NCBI RefSeq assembly: GCF_002086675.1
Contig: NZ_MVIF01000037.1
Location: forward strand, 1 to 45,780
Length of the DNA: 45,780 nucleotides
Direction: 5' to 3'
Source: Mycobacterium persicum
GTDB taxonomy: Bacteria > Actinomycetota > Actinomycetes > Mycobacteriales > Mycobacteriaceae
Shown here: in pieces, positions 1-8,662 of the stretch
How positions within the stretch are numbered: the stretch's first letter is position 1
Layout: each line of letters opens with the position of its first letter
The notes under the pieces: generated by a model
Database searches by the model: none
What the model was told of the DNA's origin: nothing
Seen by the model: the letters and a program-made list of their open reading frames with translations, nothing else
Made by a program: the position numbers and the translations under genes

Positions 1-917
1 GCCGCCAGCACCGCGACAAGCATGATCCGCCGACGCGACCAGCGATGCCGGTGGAAAGTCTCGGCCGACGGCGGAACCCGCTTGACGGCTTGTTTGCGGG
101 GGGTTATCGCAGAGGCGCGTCCCGCGGCCGTGTTCGGCAGGGTCAGTTGATCGTCGTCACCGGATACCGCTCCGGCCAGAATCGGCTGGGTCTGGCCGTA
201 CTCGTAGTCGACGACATCGGCCACCACGACGGTCACGTTGTCCGGGCCGCCACCGCGCAGCGCGAGTTCGATAAGGCGGTAGGCGCTTTCGGCAACGTCC
301 GGGATCTTCAGGGCCTCGTGGATGGTCTCGTCGCTCACCGGGTCGGATAGCCCGTCCGAGCACAGTAGGTAGCGGTCACCGGCCCGGACTTCGCGCATGG
401 TTAGCGTGGGTTCGACCTCGTGGCCGGTCAGCGCCTTCATGATCAACGAGCGTTGGGGGTGGCTGTGCGCCTCCTCGGGGGTGATCCGATTCTCATCGAC
501 CAGGGTTTGGACGAACGTGTCGTCCTTGGTGATCTGGGTCAGCTCGCCGTCGCGCAGCAGATAACCGCGGGAGTCGCCGATGTGCACCAGACCGAGCCGG
601 TTGCCGTCGAAGAGGATCGCGGTGAGGGTGGTCCCCATGCCCTCGAGGTCGGGCTCCATCTCGACCTGGGCGGCGATCGCCGAGTTGCCGGCGCGAACCG
701 CGGCCTCGAGCTTGCCGAGCAGGTCACCACCGGGCTCGTCGTCGTCGAGGTGGGCCAGTGCGGCGATGACCAGTTGGGACGCCACTTCGCCGGCGGCGTG
801 GCCGCCCATGCCGTCGGCCAGCGCCAGCAGCCGCGCTCCGGCGTAGACGGAGTCTTCGTTGTTGGCGCGTACCAGGCCGCGATCGCTGCGGGCCGCATAT
901 CGCAGGACCAGGGTCAC
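1..917 (-). CDS. pstP: PP2C-family Ser/Thr protein phosphatase PstP (3' end outside window)
   Basis: Mn/Mg-dependent phosphatase that reverses PknA/PknB-type phosphorylation of cell-wall and division proteins. About 305 codons are visible: the whole cytoplasmic catalytic domain and the start of the transmembrane helix (RRRIMLVAVLA at the window edge); the extracellular part is missing. PP2C motifs read directly: RSDRGLVRANNEDS near residues 10-23, ADGMGGHAAGE (metal Asp about 35), a later SDGLSDPVSDE and GGPDNVTVVVADVV. The GTG at 917 gives VTLVLRYAARSDRG, the family N-terminus. It follows fhaB on the same strand, but 97 bases of repeat-bearing DNA separate the two. The order fhaA-fhaB-pstP matches Rv0020c-Rv0018c, so the identification is secure; only the start is slightly uncertain. 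Confidence 0.95.
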   Translation of the reverse strand, partial: MTLVLRYAARSDRGLVRANNEDSVYAGARLLALADGMGGHAAGEVASQLVIAALAHLDDDEPGGDLLGKLEAAVRAGNSAIAAQVEMEPDLEGMGTTLTAILFDGNRLGLVHIGDSRGYLLRDGELTQITKDDTFVQTLVDENRITPEEAHSHPQRSLIMKALTGHEVEPTLTMREVRAGDRYLLCSDGLSDPVSDETIHEALKIPDVAESAYRLIELALRGGGPDNVTVVVADVVDYEYGQTQPILAGAVSGDDDQLTLPNTAAGRASAITPRKQAVKRVPPSAETFHRHRWSRRRIMLVAVLA

Positions 918-929
918 GAGCGCAGCTCT

Positions 930-994
930 CCCCCGCAAGCGGTTGGCGCCCCCACCTCATCGCTGCGTCCCCCGGAAGCGGGTGGTACCCCCAC
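930..994 (-). repeat. Two degenerate 26-bp repeat units between fhaB and pstP
   Basis: Two 26-base units lie at 930-955 and 969-994, matching at 22 of 26 positions with a period of 39. Each reads GTGGGGG...CCGCTT(G/C)CGGGGG on the minus strand and contains a short CCGC/GCGG dyad. An 18-base sequence at the fhaB stop (1012-1029) recurs at the pstP start (911-928) with two mismatches, so the repeat block looks flanked by a duplication. It resembles dispersed intergenic repeats of non-tuberculous mycobacteria, but that family assignment is from memory. Confidence 0.65.
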
Positions 995-1014
995 TGCTTC
1001 GGCGCCGGCGCGGG

Positions 1015-1482
1015 TCACGGGCGCAACTCGATTGCCGTCTTGCCGATCCGAACCGGCACCCCAATCGGAACTCGTACCGCAGTCGTCACCTTCGCCCTGT
1101 CAAGGTAAGTGCCGTTGGTCGATCCTAAGTCCTCGACGTACCATTCCGATCCCCGCTGAGAGAGCCGGGCGTGCCGTGTCGAGGCGTAGTCGTCGGTCAA
1201 CACCAGGGTGGAATCGTCGGCGCGTCCGATCAACACCGGCTGTCCGCTCAACGTGATGCGCGCGCCCGCCAGCGCGCCCTCGGTCACGACGAGGTAGCGG
1301 GCGGTCTGCCTGCGCTGGCGCGACGGTAGTAGCGTGCCGCGCAACGCCAGCCCGCGGCGCACCATGACGGCGCCGGTGGGTGCGTAGATATCGGTGCGCA
1401 GCACCCGCAGCACCGACCAGATGAACAGCCAGAGCAGCATCAAGAAGCCGGCACGCGTCAGTTGCAGTACTAACCCCTGCAT
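1015..1482 (-). CDS. fhaB: FHA-domain membrane protein FhaB (FipA)
   Basis: A 155-residue protein with one N-terminal transmembrane helix (about residues 11-29, AGFLMLLWLFIWSVLRVL) and a C-terminal forkhead-associated domain (about 80-150). The FHA phosphothreonine-binding signatures are visible: LIGR, then YASTRHA, then LGSTNGTYLD. In mycobacteria FhaB/FipA is bound by phosphorylated partners of the PknA/PknB pathway and links FtsZ and FtsQ during division under stress; that role is family knowledge. The ATG at 1482 is preceded by AAAGGA. It sits between fhaA and pstP on the same strand and matches Rv0019c in length and order. No truncation is seen. Confidence 0.95.
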   Translation of the reverse strand: MQGLVLQLTRAGFLMLLWLFIWSVLRVLRTDIYAPTGAVMVRRGLALRGTLLPSRQRRQTARYLVVTEGALAGARITLSGQPVLIGRADDSTLVLTDDYASTRHARLSQRGSEWYVEDLGSTNGTYLDRAKVTTAVRVPIGVPVRIGKTAIELRP

Positions 1483-1618
1483 CTGGCGTCCTTTCCGTCC
1501 TGGCGTCCGTCTCGGCGCTGCCAGCCCCGCGCCGGTGATGCCGAGAAGTGCAGCAAAGTCACGATACTGGTCGGGCGGTCGGTGCGAGGGAAGCGAGGCA
1601 GCATTGTGCCCAGAGGGT

Positions 1619-3298
1619 TCAGTGAATGCGGACGATGATCTCGGAATGGCCCAAGCGGATCACGTCGCCGTCGGCCAATTGCCACTCCTGTACCGGTGCG
1701 TTGTTGACGGTCGTGCCGTTGGTGGAGTTCAGGTCCGTCAGGAGCGCGACCTGCCCGTCCCAACGGATCTCCAAGTGCCGGCGTGAGACGCCGGTGTCCG
1801 GCAACCGGAACTGAGCGTCCTGCCCGCGCCCGATGATGTTGGAGCCATCGCGCAGCTGATAGGTGCGGCCGCTGCCGTCGTCGAGCTGAAGGGTCACCGT
1901 ATTTCCGGGTGATCCATAGCCGCCTTGCCCGTAACCGCCGTAGCCGCCCGCCGGCTGGCCGTAGTCGGGAGCCGCCGCCTGGCCATAGTCGTAGTCGCGA
2001 GCCGGCTCGGCGTACCCGCCGGACGGGGCGGGGTAGCCGCCGGGGGCTGGCGTTTCGGCGTACTGGGTGTAGTCGCCCGATCCGTATTCCTGGCGGCCGT
2101 ATCCGCCGCCCTGCTGATAGCCCTGGTCGTAGCCGCCCTGCTCGTAGCCGGCGCCCTGATCTGGATATGCCGGCCGCTGTGGTTCCTGCGGGGCCTGAGG
2201 CGGAGCGCCGGGACCACCAGGAGCGCCGTAACCACCGTCCTCCTGACGCGCGGGTTCACGGCCATAGTCGCCGTAACCGCCGTAGCCGGGCTGGCCGCCG
2301 GGTGGTTGGCTGTAGCCGCCGCCGGGTGGTTGGCCATAGCCGCTCGGTGGTTGGCCGTAGCCGGGCTGGCCGCCGGGTGGTTGGCCGTAGCCGCCGCCGG
2401 GTGGTTGGCCATAACCGCCGCCCTGGCGGTAACTCTGGTCGTAGCCGGGGCCGGAGTAGCCGGGCGGACGCTGCTCGTACGACGAGGGGTAACCCTGGTC
2501 CTGGTAGCCGCGCTGTTCTGGGTAGCCGCCCTGGTCCTGATAGCCCTGTTCTGGGTAGCCGCCCTGGTCTTGGTAGCCGCGCTGTTCTGGGTAGCCGCCC
2601 TGGTCTTGGTAGCCGCGCTGTTCTGGGTAGCCGCCCTGGTCCGGCTGACGTGGTGGCGGCGGGTATCCGGGCTGGGGTGGGTAGCCGCCACCCTCCGGCG
2701 GATATCCACCGCGCGGGTCCGGCCCGCCGGGCGAGCCACTGCGTGGCTCCTCTTGCGGACGCGCGTACCGGTCGTCGTAGTACTCGTCGGGCCCCTGCCC
2801 CGGACCGCCGCGGTAGCTCGGATTGTCAGTCATCGGTGGTACTCCTGGTTCTGCGCCAAACGCGTGGTTCGATTGTGGCCGGGCGTAAGCGGTGACCGTC
2901 GGGCGGGGCTCGATGTCGGGGTTAACAGTCCCGCGGGCGCGGAACTGGCCGGTATGCAGGTTCGGCGATTGCTCGAACCGGACCACCACATCACCATACG
3001 TTTGCCACCCCTGTTCTTGGATATAGTCCGCCAAGTACCGAGCAAATGCCGTCGACGTGAGATCGGGGTCTGCGCCCAATTTCTCCGCGTCGTGCACACT
3101 GAGGGTAATGATGTACTCGTTGGGCGCCAAAAGGCGATTTCCCTCGAGTGCGCGCACACCATCCGCGGCTTCCCGCCGCAACAGGGCTTCCACCTCTTGC
3201 GGGACGATCGATCCCCCGAACATCCGGGCAAATGCATCCCCGACGGTTGACTCGAGTTTGCGCTCGATGCGCTGAACCAGGCCCTTCTGGCTACCCAT
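1619..3298 (-). CDS. fhaA: FHA-domain scaffold protein FhaA
   Basis: 559 residues in three parts. The N-terminal domain (about 1-125, MGSQKGLVQRIERKLESTVG) is the DUF3662/FhaA family domain. A long low-complexity linker (about 150-465) is very rich in Gly, Tyr, Pro and Gln. The C-terminal FHA domain (about 466-559) shows IIGRG, VSRRHLEI and LNSTNGTTVN. FhaA binds phosphorylated MviN (MurJ), the PknB substrate, and helps regulate peptidoglycan precursor export; this is family knowledge. It is longer than I remember for Rv0020c (about 527 residues), and the excess is in the linker repeats. It is probably the first gene of the fhaA-fhaB-pstP run. Confidence 0.95.
   Translation of the reverse strand: MGSQKGLVQRIERKLESTVGDAFARMFGGSIVPQEVEALLRREAADGVRALEGNRLLAPNEYIITLSVHDAEKLGADPDLTSTAFARYLADYIQEQGWQTYGDVVVRFEQSPNLHTGQFRARGTVNPDIEPRPTVTAYARPQSNHAFGAEPGVPPMTDNPSYRGGPGQGPDEYYDDRYARPQEEPRSGSPGGPDPRGGYPPEGGGYPPQPGYPPPPRQPDQGGYPEQRGYQDQGGYPEQRGYQDQGGYPEQGYQDQGGYPEQRGYQDQGYPSSYEQRPPGYSGPGYDQSYRQGGGYGQPPGGGYGQPPGGQPGYGQPPSGYGQPPGGGYSQPPGGQPGYGGYGDYGREPARQEDGGYGAPGGPGAPPQAPQEPQRPAYPDQGAGYEQGGYDQGYQQGGGYGRQEYGSGDYTQYAETPAPGGYPAPSGGYAEPARDYDYGQAAAPDYGQPAGGYGGYGQGGYGSPGNTVTLQLDDGSGRTYQLRDGSNIIGRGQDAQFRLPDTGVSRRHLEIRWDGQVALLTDLNSTNGTTVNNAPVQEWQLADGDVIRLGHSEIIVRIH
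2495..2641 (-). repeat. In-frame tandem repeats in the FhaA linker
   Basis: Residues about 220-268 of FhaA consist of near-identical units of the form GYPEQRGYQDQG, with one unit lacking Arg. The DNA units are about 36 bases and nearly identical. A second family, GYGQPPGG(G/QP), follows at about residues 295-336. In-frame unit gain or loss would change linker length without harming either folded domain. Confidence 0.8.
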
Positions 3299-3579
3299 TT
3301 TTCAGCGCTCGCCTCACTAGATTCCGGTCATCGTCGGCGCGAGGCAAACGACTTGCCCGCATCTCGTGGTCACGAAACATGCTATCGGGACACCGTGACG
3401 CAGTGGCACCGTGAGAATCCTGAGAAAACATCGCGCAGGTGACAGGCCGGTAGCAGGGACGGCCAAGGACCGAGCGAGTCCCGCTTCGTCCGGGCTCGCT
3501 CCCCCGCCGCGGGTTGTCGACCTGCCGGCGGCGGTTGGGGCGTGTGCCTACTACAGTGGTATGGTCCTCCGGTTGTTTC

Positions 3580-3662
3580 GGGCGAGTGGCGGAATGGCAG
3601 ACGCGCTGGCTTCAGGTGCCAGTGTCCTTCGGGACGTGGGGGTTCAAGTCCCCCTTCGCCCA
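3580..3662 (+). tRNA. tRNA-Leu (anticodon CAG)
   Basis: A cloverleaf can be drawn by hand. The acceptor GGGCGAG pairs with TTCGCCC (one G-U), and the discriminator is A3662. The anticodon stem CTGGC/GCCAG encloses the loop TTCAGGT, anticodon CAG. A long variable arm GTCCTTCGGGAC follows, as expected of a class II leucine tRNA. The T arm is GGGGG-TTCAAGT-CCCCC. CCA is not encoded. A possible promoter, TTGGGG-N19-TATGGT, lies at 3535-3565. The position next to fhaA matches leuT of M. tuberculosis. Confidence 0.97.
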
Positions 3663-3672
3663 CTGTTGCGAG

Positions 3673-3708
3673 TGAACCGCGCCGGGTAGTGCACCCCGCC
3701 GCGGTTCA
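3673..3708 (+). terminator. Stem-loop after tRNA-Leu
   Basis: TGAACCGCG (3673-3681) and CGCGGTTCA (3700-3708) form a perfect 9-bp stem with an 18-nt loop, starting 11 nt after the tRNA. There is no U-tract, as is common in mycobacteria, so termination is inferred from position and stem strength. Confidence 0.55.
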
Positions 3709-3759
3709 TCCACCGCCTCCCTGAACCGCAAATCTTCCCCGAGAAGTTAAGGTGGCCCG

Positions 3760-4026
3760 GTGAGTCGTGCCCAAGTGCCCGGCGGGGTCGTGCATGGGCT
3801 GCCCACCGACCTGCGTAACGCGTTGATCGCCAACGCCACGGCCCTGGCTGCGTGGAACGACATCACGCCGTTGGCGCGCAACGAGTTCATCTGCTGGGTC
3901 GAGGATGCCAAACAAGCGACGACCCGACAGCGGCGCATCCGCCGGACCCAGGAGGAGCTGGAAGAAGGCAAGCGCCGCCCCTGCTGCTGGGCCGGGTGCC
4001 GGCATCGCGAGCGTACTGGCAGCTAG
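3760..4026 (+). CDS. YdeI/OmpD-associated family small protein
   Basis: An 88-residue protein. Residues about 12-70 (LPTDLRNALIANATALAAWNDITPLARNEFICWVEDAKQATTRQRRI) match the C-terminal domain of the YdeI/OmpD-associated family: a helical module with a conserved (E/D)FxxWVEDAK segment followed by TRxRRI. The family is loosely tied to cell-envelope or bacteriocin stress; its biochemical activity is unknown to me. The C-terminus carries Cys and His (PCCWAGCRHRE), perhaps a metal site. The start is GTG at 3760, with AAGGTGG a few bases upstream. It lies between tRNA-Leu and the ammonium transporter, with 223 bases and no other gene before the latter. Confidence 0.8.
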   Translation: MSRAQVPGGVVHGLPTDLRNALIANATALAAWNDITPLARNEFICWVEDAKQATTRQRRIRRTQEELEEGKRRPCCWAGCRHRERTGS

Positions 4027-4249
4027 CGGCTCGACACCGCCTTGTCGCGCACCGCCGCTGGCGATACGTCAGGACACCCGGCCGTCGGTTACGGACGGCG
4101 GTCATAGCCGTTGCATCGGCTCGAAATGACGCAATGGCGACATGGATCACATGGATGGTCGCCTTCGTCAACAGCGTCTACCGTCTATCCGTCAACGGCG
4201 ACAATGCGCGCCGGCAGTTTTATCGACGACTATCGAAGGAGCCGCACAG

Positions 4250-5551
<1,302 letters not shown>

Positions 5552-5739
5552 GCCGCGCATGCGTTATCGGGGTGGGCGTGCTTGTCGCTGACGGCGACTG
5601 GCACACAAGTCGGTCGGCATCGGTTTAGCCGACGCATTGGCGGGTTAATTGGCGTGAGGTAGCGAAGCACTCGCCCGCGGCCGTGCGCATGGTCGAGCAC
5701 CCGGACGGCCGAAGGGCCAACGCGCCGGGGGGATAGCCG

Positions 5740-5793
5740 ATGACGACGTTCGCTGTGGCCAGCGCCGGGGTGCTGAGGCAGGACAGGTCATGA
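5740..5793 (+). other. Possible 17-codon leader ORF overlapping the PPE start
   Basis: ATG at 5740 opens MTTFAVASAGVLRQDRS and stops at TGA 5791-5793, sharing ATGA with the PPE start at 5790. A GGGGG run lies about 8 bases upstream. It could couple translation into the PPE gene. A decayed PE-protein start is a weaker idea, since only a few residues resemble the PE N-terminus. Confidence 0.25.
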
Positions 5794-7325
5794 CGGCGCC
5801 GGTCTGGCCGGTCTGGATGGCATCGCCGCCCGAGGTGCACTCCGCGCTGTTGTCCACTGGGCCCGGTCCGGGGCCGTTTCTGGCCGCCGCGGGCGCCTAC
5901 CAGCTGCTGAGCGACGAATACGGTTCGGCGATCGCCGAACTCGCGGCCGTACTGACCGCGGTCCAGGGCGGTTCGTGGCAGGGCCCGAGCGCCGAACAGT
6001 ACGTCGCCGCGCATGCCCCCTACCTGGCGTGGCTCGAGCAGGCCCGCGGCAAGAGCATTGCCGCCGGGCTACAGCACCACGTCGCCGCCCAGGCCTACAC
6101 CGCGGCGCTGGCGAGCATGCCGACCCTGGGCGAGCTGGCCGCCAACCATGTTGTGCATGGTGTGCTGGTCGCGACCAATTTCTTCGGGATCAACACGATC
6201 CCGATCGCGCTCAACGAGGCGGACTACCTCCGCATGTGGGTCCAGGCCGCCACCACGATGAGTATCTATCAAACAGTGTCGAACGTTGCCGCGGACTCCG
6301 TCCCGGCCACCTCGCCCGCGCCGCCGCTACTCAAGGCGGATACCAGCGACGCCGCCGACCCCGCCCGGCTGGCGGCCCTGGCGCGGGCCACCGACGCCGG
6401 CAACCAACTGAACCTCGCGGACCTGGTTTCGCAACTGCTGCAGGCATACATCGACTATGTCGAGCAGCTCTATGCGCCGATCACCAATTTCCTGCAGGAC
6501 CCGGTGGGCAACGGCATGCAGTTGATCACCGATTTCTTGACCAATCCGTCGCAGGCGTTGGTTACCTGGGGGCCGTTCCTGTTTGCCGTTGCCTACCAGG
6601 CCTTCTCCTGGGTGGGGGCGTCACTCACCTATCCCCAACTGATACTCGATCCGCTGCTGGGGACGATTCTGCGGGTAGTGATCGGTGTGGGCGAGCAGCT
6701 CGCGGTTCAACTTCCGGCGGCTGCCGCAGCGGGTGACATCGCCGGTGGGGCCGGCGGGACCGTGGCGTCGGCCGGGCACCCGGTGGCCTGGCCGGCGGTA
6801 GGTGTGGCGTCGAGTGTCACCGCTCCGGTCGCCGCGCCTGCTGCCTCGACAACGGCGGGTGCCGCCACTGCGCCCGCCGCAGCGGCGGCCCCGGCGGCGA
6901 CTTATGCCGTGGGCGGCTTCGACCCTGACGAAGGCTTCCCTCCCGCGTTGACCCATAACAGCGGCGCCAAGGCGCCGTCGGTCGGTGTGTCCGCCCCGGC
7001 CGCGGCGGTCTCGGCGCGCGAACAACGGCGTGCTCGTCGCCGACGCAAGACGACGGCGCCGCAGCGTCAGTACGCCGATGAGTTCATGGATATGGACGGC
7101 GACGCCGGGAACGACCTCCCTGAAGGCGCTGACGAGGTTGGCGACCTGCGGGCCGCCGCATCCAGCCGCGGGGCCGGCGCGATCGGCTTCGGCGGCACCG
7201 CGGCCAAGGGCAACGCCGATGCGGCCGGATTGGTCACGCTGCCCGCCCACAGCTTTGATGACGGTCCGGCCGGCCCGATACTGCCGGCCACGTGGGACTC
7301 CGACGGCCCGGACGCGCGGACTTAG
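5790..7325 (+). CDS. PPE family protein, PPW subgroup
   Basis: 511 residues. The N-terminal PPE domain (about 1-175) has the Pro-Pro-Glu motif at 13-15 and the WxG turn (GGSWQGPSAEQYVAAHAPYLAWL, about 57-79), which normally pairs with a PE partner or lies in the type VII substrate helix bundle. The C-terminal half is Ala/Pro/Gly-rich and ends with the PPW-subgroup signature: GFGG near residue 468 and PILPATW (PxxPxxW) close to the end. PPE proteins are exported by ESX systems to the envelope or medium; cognate ESX and partner cannot be told from here. No PE gene is adjacent. The start ATG overlaps a 17-codon ORF (ATGA). Confidence 0.93.
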   Translation: MTAPVWPVWMASPPEVHSALLSTGPGPGPFLAAAGAYQLLSDEYGSAIAELAAVLTAVQGGSWQGPSAEQYVAAHAPYLAWLEQARGKSIAAGLQHHVAAQAYTAALASMPTLGELAANHVVHGVLVATNFFGINTIPIALNEADYLRMWVQAATTMSIYQTVSNVAADSVPATSPAPPLLKADTSDAADPARLAALARATDAGNQLNLADLVSQLLQAYIDYVEQLYAPITNFLQDPVGNGMQLITDFLTNPSQALVTWGPFLFAVAYQAFSWVGASLTYPQLILDPLLGTILRVVIGVGEQLAVQLPAAAAAGDIAGGAGGTVASAGHPVAWPAVGVASSVTAPVAAPAASTTAGAATAPAAAAAPAATYAVGGFDPDEGFPPALTHNSGAKAPSVGVSAPAAAVSAREQRRARRRRKTTAPQRQYADEFMDMDGDAGNDLPEGADEVGDLRAAASSRGAGAIGFGGTAAKGNADAAGLVTLPAHSFDDGPAGPILPATWDSDGPDART

Positions 7326-7327
7326 AC

Positions 7328-7627
7328 TTAGACCGGGTCGGTGATGTCGGCGTATTCGGGATGTTTGTTGAGCACCGTGACGACCATGGAGCAGACCGGG
7401 ACGATGCGCTTGCCGTCCGCTCGCGCCTCCTCCAGCGCTTTCTCGACGAGAATGGTCGCCAGCCCGCGACCGCCGAACTTCGGGTCGACTTCGGTGTGGT
7501 CGAAGACCCGCTGACCGCCACGGTCGAGGTAGCTGGCGAAGCCAACGGTTCTACCCTCGACCGCGATCGTGTACCTGCCCTGCTCGGCGGTGACCGTGGT
7601 CTCCGCACCGGTTTTGTCGGTGGTCAT
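7328..7627 (-). CDS. Small GNAT-fold N-acetyltransferase (Acetyltransf_CG type)
   Basis: 99 residues. The core VFDHTEVDPKFGGRGLATILVEKALEEAR contains the acetyl-CoA pyrophosphate-binding GGRGLA loop of GNAT enzymes, and the short length with the H(T/-)EV segment fits the minimal YidJ/NATD1-like class (PF14542). The substrate is unknown. The ATG at 7627 overlaps the stop of the upstream pirin gene as ATGA, so translation is probably coupled. It is the last gene of a minus-strand fadE-pirin-GNAT set and ends 2 bases from the convergent PPE gene, leaving essentially no intergenic space. Confidence 0.85.
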   Translation of the reverse strand: MTTDKTGAETTVTAEQGRYTIAVEGRTVGFASYLDRGGQRVFDHTEVDPKFGGRGLATILVEKALEEARADGKRIVPVCSMVVTVLNKHPEYADITDPV

Positions 7628-8610
7628 CCGGCATCCTTTCGGTTCGACGCTTGCCTGGGAAGCAGCCGGGTAGCGGGCAGTGGCGGGGCAGGCAGCCGAG
7701 CCAGCGTGCCCAGGTATCCCGTGACGGCGCCGAAGCGTTCGTCGCGGGCTCGCCACAGCTGCCGATAGGTGACGATCTCGTCGTGGTTGCGCCCGACGAA
7801 GTTCCACCACATCACCAATTCCTCGGTGAAGGGCGGGCCGCCCAGCAGCAGCACCCGTCCGGGGCGGACCCCGGCGTTGGCCAGGTGCAGGGCAGTGCGG
7901 CCCGGACCTTGGTAGCCCAGGTCGCCGACCGCGAGCCCAGTCCGGTCGATCTCGATCTCGCCGGCATCGCAGAGCACCCCGTGCTCGAATGCCGGCTCGA
8001 CGTCGATGTCCAGCGCAGTGTTGGGTTCCAGATCGATCTGAGCGCCCAGCAGCGGCGTGAACGTATGTGCGGGCGAACGGCTTCCGGCAAGCTCGCCCAG
8101 AAATACCCGCGCCTGGGCACCCGGCAGCGCAATCGGTTCGGGCGCGTAGTGCACGAAGTCTCGCCCCGTGTGGCGCGCCACGTCAGGCAGGGCCACCCAC
8201 AGCTGGGCGCCGTGCAGGGCCGCATCCGGGCCGGATTGCAGCGACACTTCGGAATGACAAATCCCCGCGCCTGCGGTCATCAGGTTCAGCTCGCCGGGCC
8301 GGACTATCGCGTGCACACCTGCGCTGTCGCGGTGTTCCACCTCGCCGCTGAACAACCAGCTCACCGTCTGCAGCCCGGTGTGCGGATGAGGTGCGACGTC
8401 CATCCGCGCGGCGGGTCCGGTCCCGGGGCCGTAGTGGTCGAGAAAACACCAGGCACCGATCAGCGTTCGCTGCCGCTGCGGCAGGGTGCGCTGTACCGGG
8501 ATCGCTCGTGGTCCGCCCAAGGGAACCTCGCGCGGGTGCAGCACCTCGATACCCGCGGTCCGGGAAGCGCTACAGGCAACTTCAGTCGGTGCGGCTTCGA
8601 GGTTGCTCAT
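7624..8610 (-). CDS. Pirin family protein
   Basis: 328 residues with the bicupin architecture of pirins. The N-terminal cupin has the metal-binding segment APHPHTGLQTVSWLFSGEVEHRDS (His75, His77 and later His/Glu ligands, about 73-96) and the glycine-rich PGELNLMTAGAGICHSE. The C-terminal pirin domain includes LLLGGPPFTEELVMWWNFVGRNHDEI. Pirins bind Fe; some have quercetinase activity and some act as redox-responsive cofactors, so the role here is open. ATG at 8610 has AAGGG about 7 bases upstream. It lies 52 bases after the acyl-CoA dehydrogenase gene and overlaps the acetyltransferase by 4 bases, indicating an operon. Confidence 0.92.
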   Translation of the reverse strand: MSNLEAAPTEVACSASRTAGIEVLHPREVPLGGPRAIPVQRTLPQRQRTLIGAWCFLDHYGPGTGPAARMDVAPHPHTGLQTVSWLFSGEVEHRDSAGVHAIVRPGELNLMTAGAGICHSEVSLQSGPDAALHGAQLWVALPDVARHTGRDFVHYAPEPIALPGAQARVFLGELAGSRSPAHTFTPLLGAQIDLEPNTALDIDVEPAFEHGVLCDAGEIEIDRTGLAVGDLGYQGPGRTALHLANAGVRPGRVLLLGGPPFTEELVMWWNFVGRNHDEIVTYRQLWRARDERFGAVTGYLGTLARLPAPPLPATRLLPRQASNRKDAG

Positions 8611-8662
8611 CGTCGCCCTTCGTCATGCGCTGTGCGGCCCGCTGCCGCGACCCTACGCCGAC

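Noticed and set aside
1909..3250. Long plus-strand open frames opposite fhaA (up to 441 codons)
   Set aside because: They are shadows of the Gly/Pro/Gln-rich FhaA linker; the protein on the minus strand has clear DUF3662 and FHA domains.
3411..3689. 92-codon plus-strand frame containing GGMADALASGASVLRDVGVQVPLRP
   Set aside because: That peptide is the translation of the tRNA-Leu gene itself, a common false gene call.
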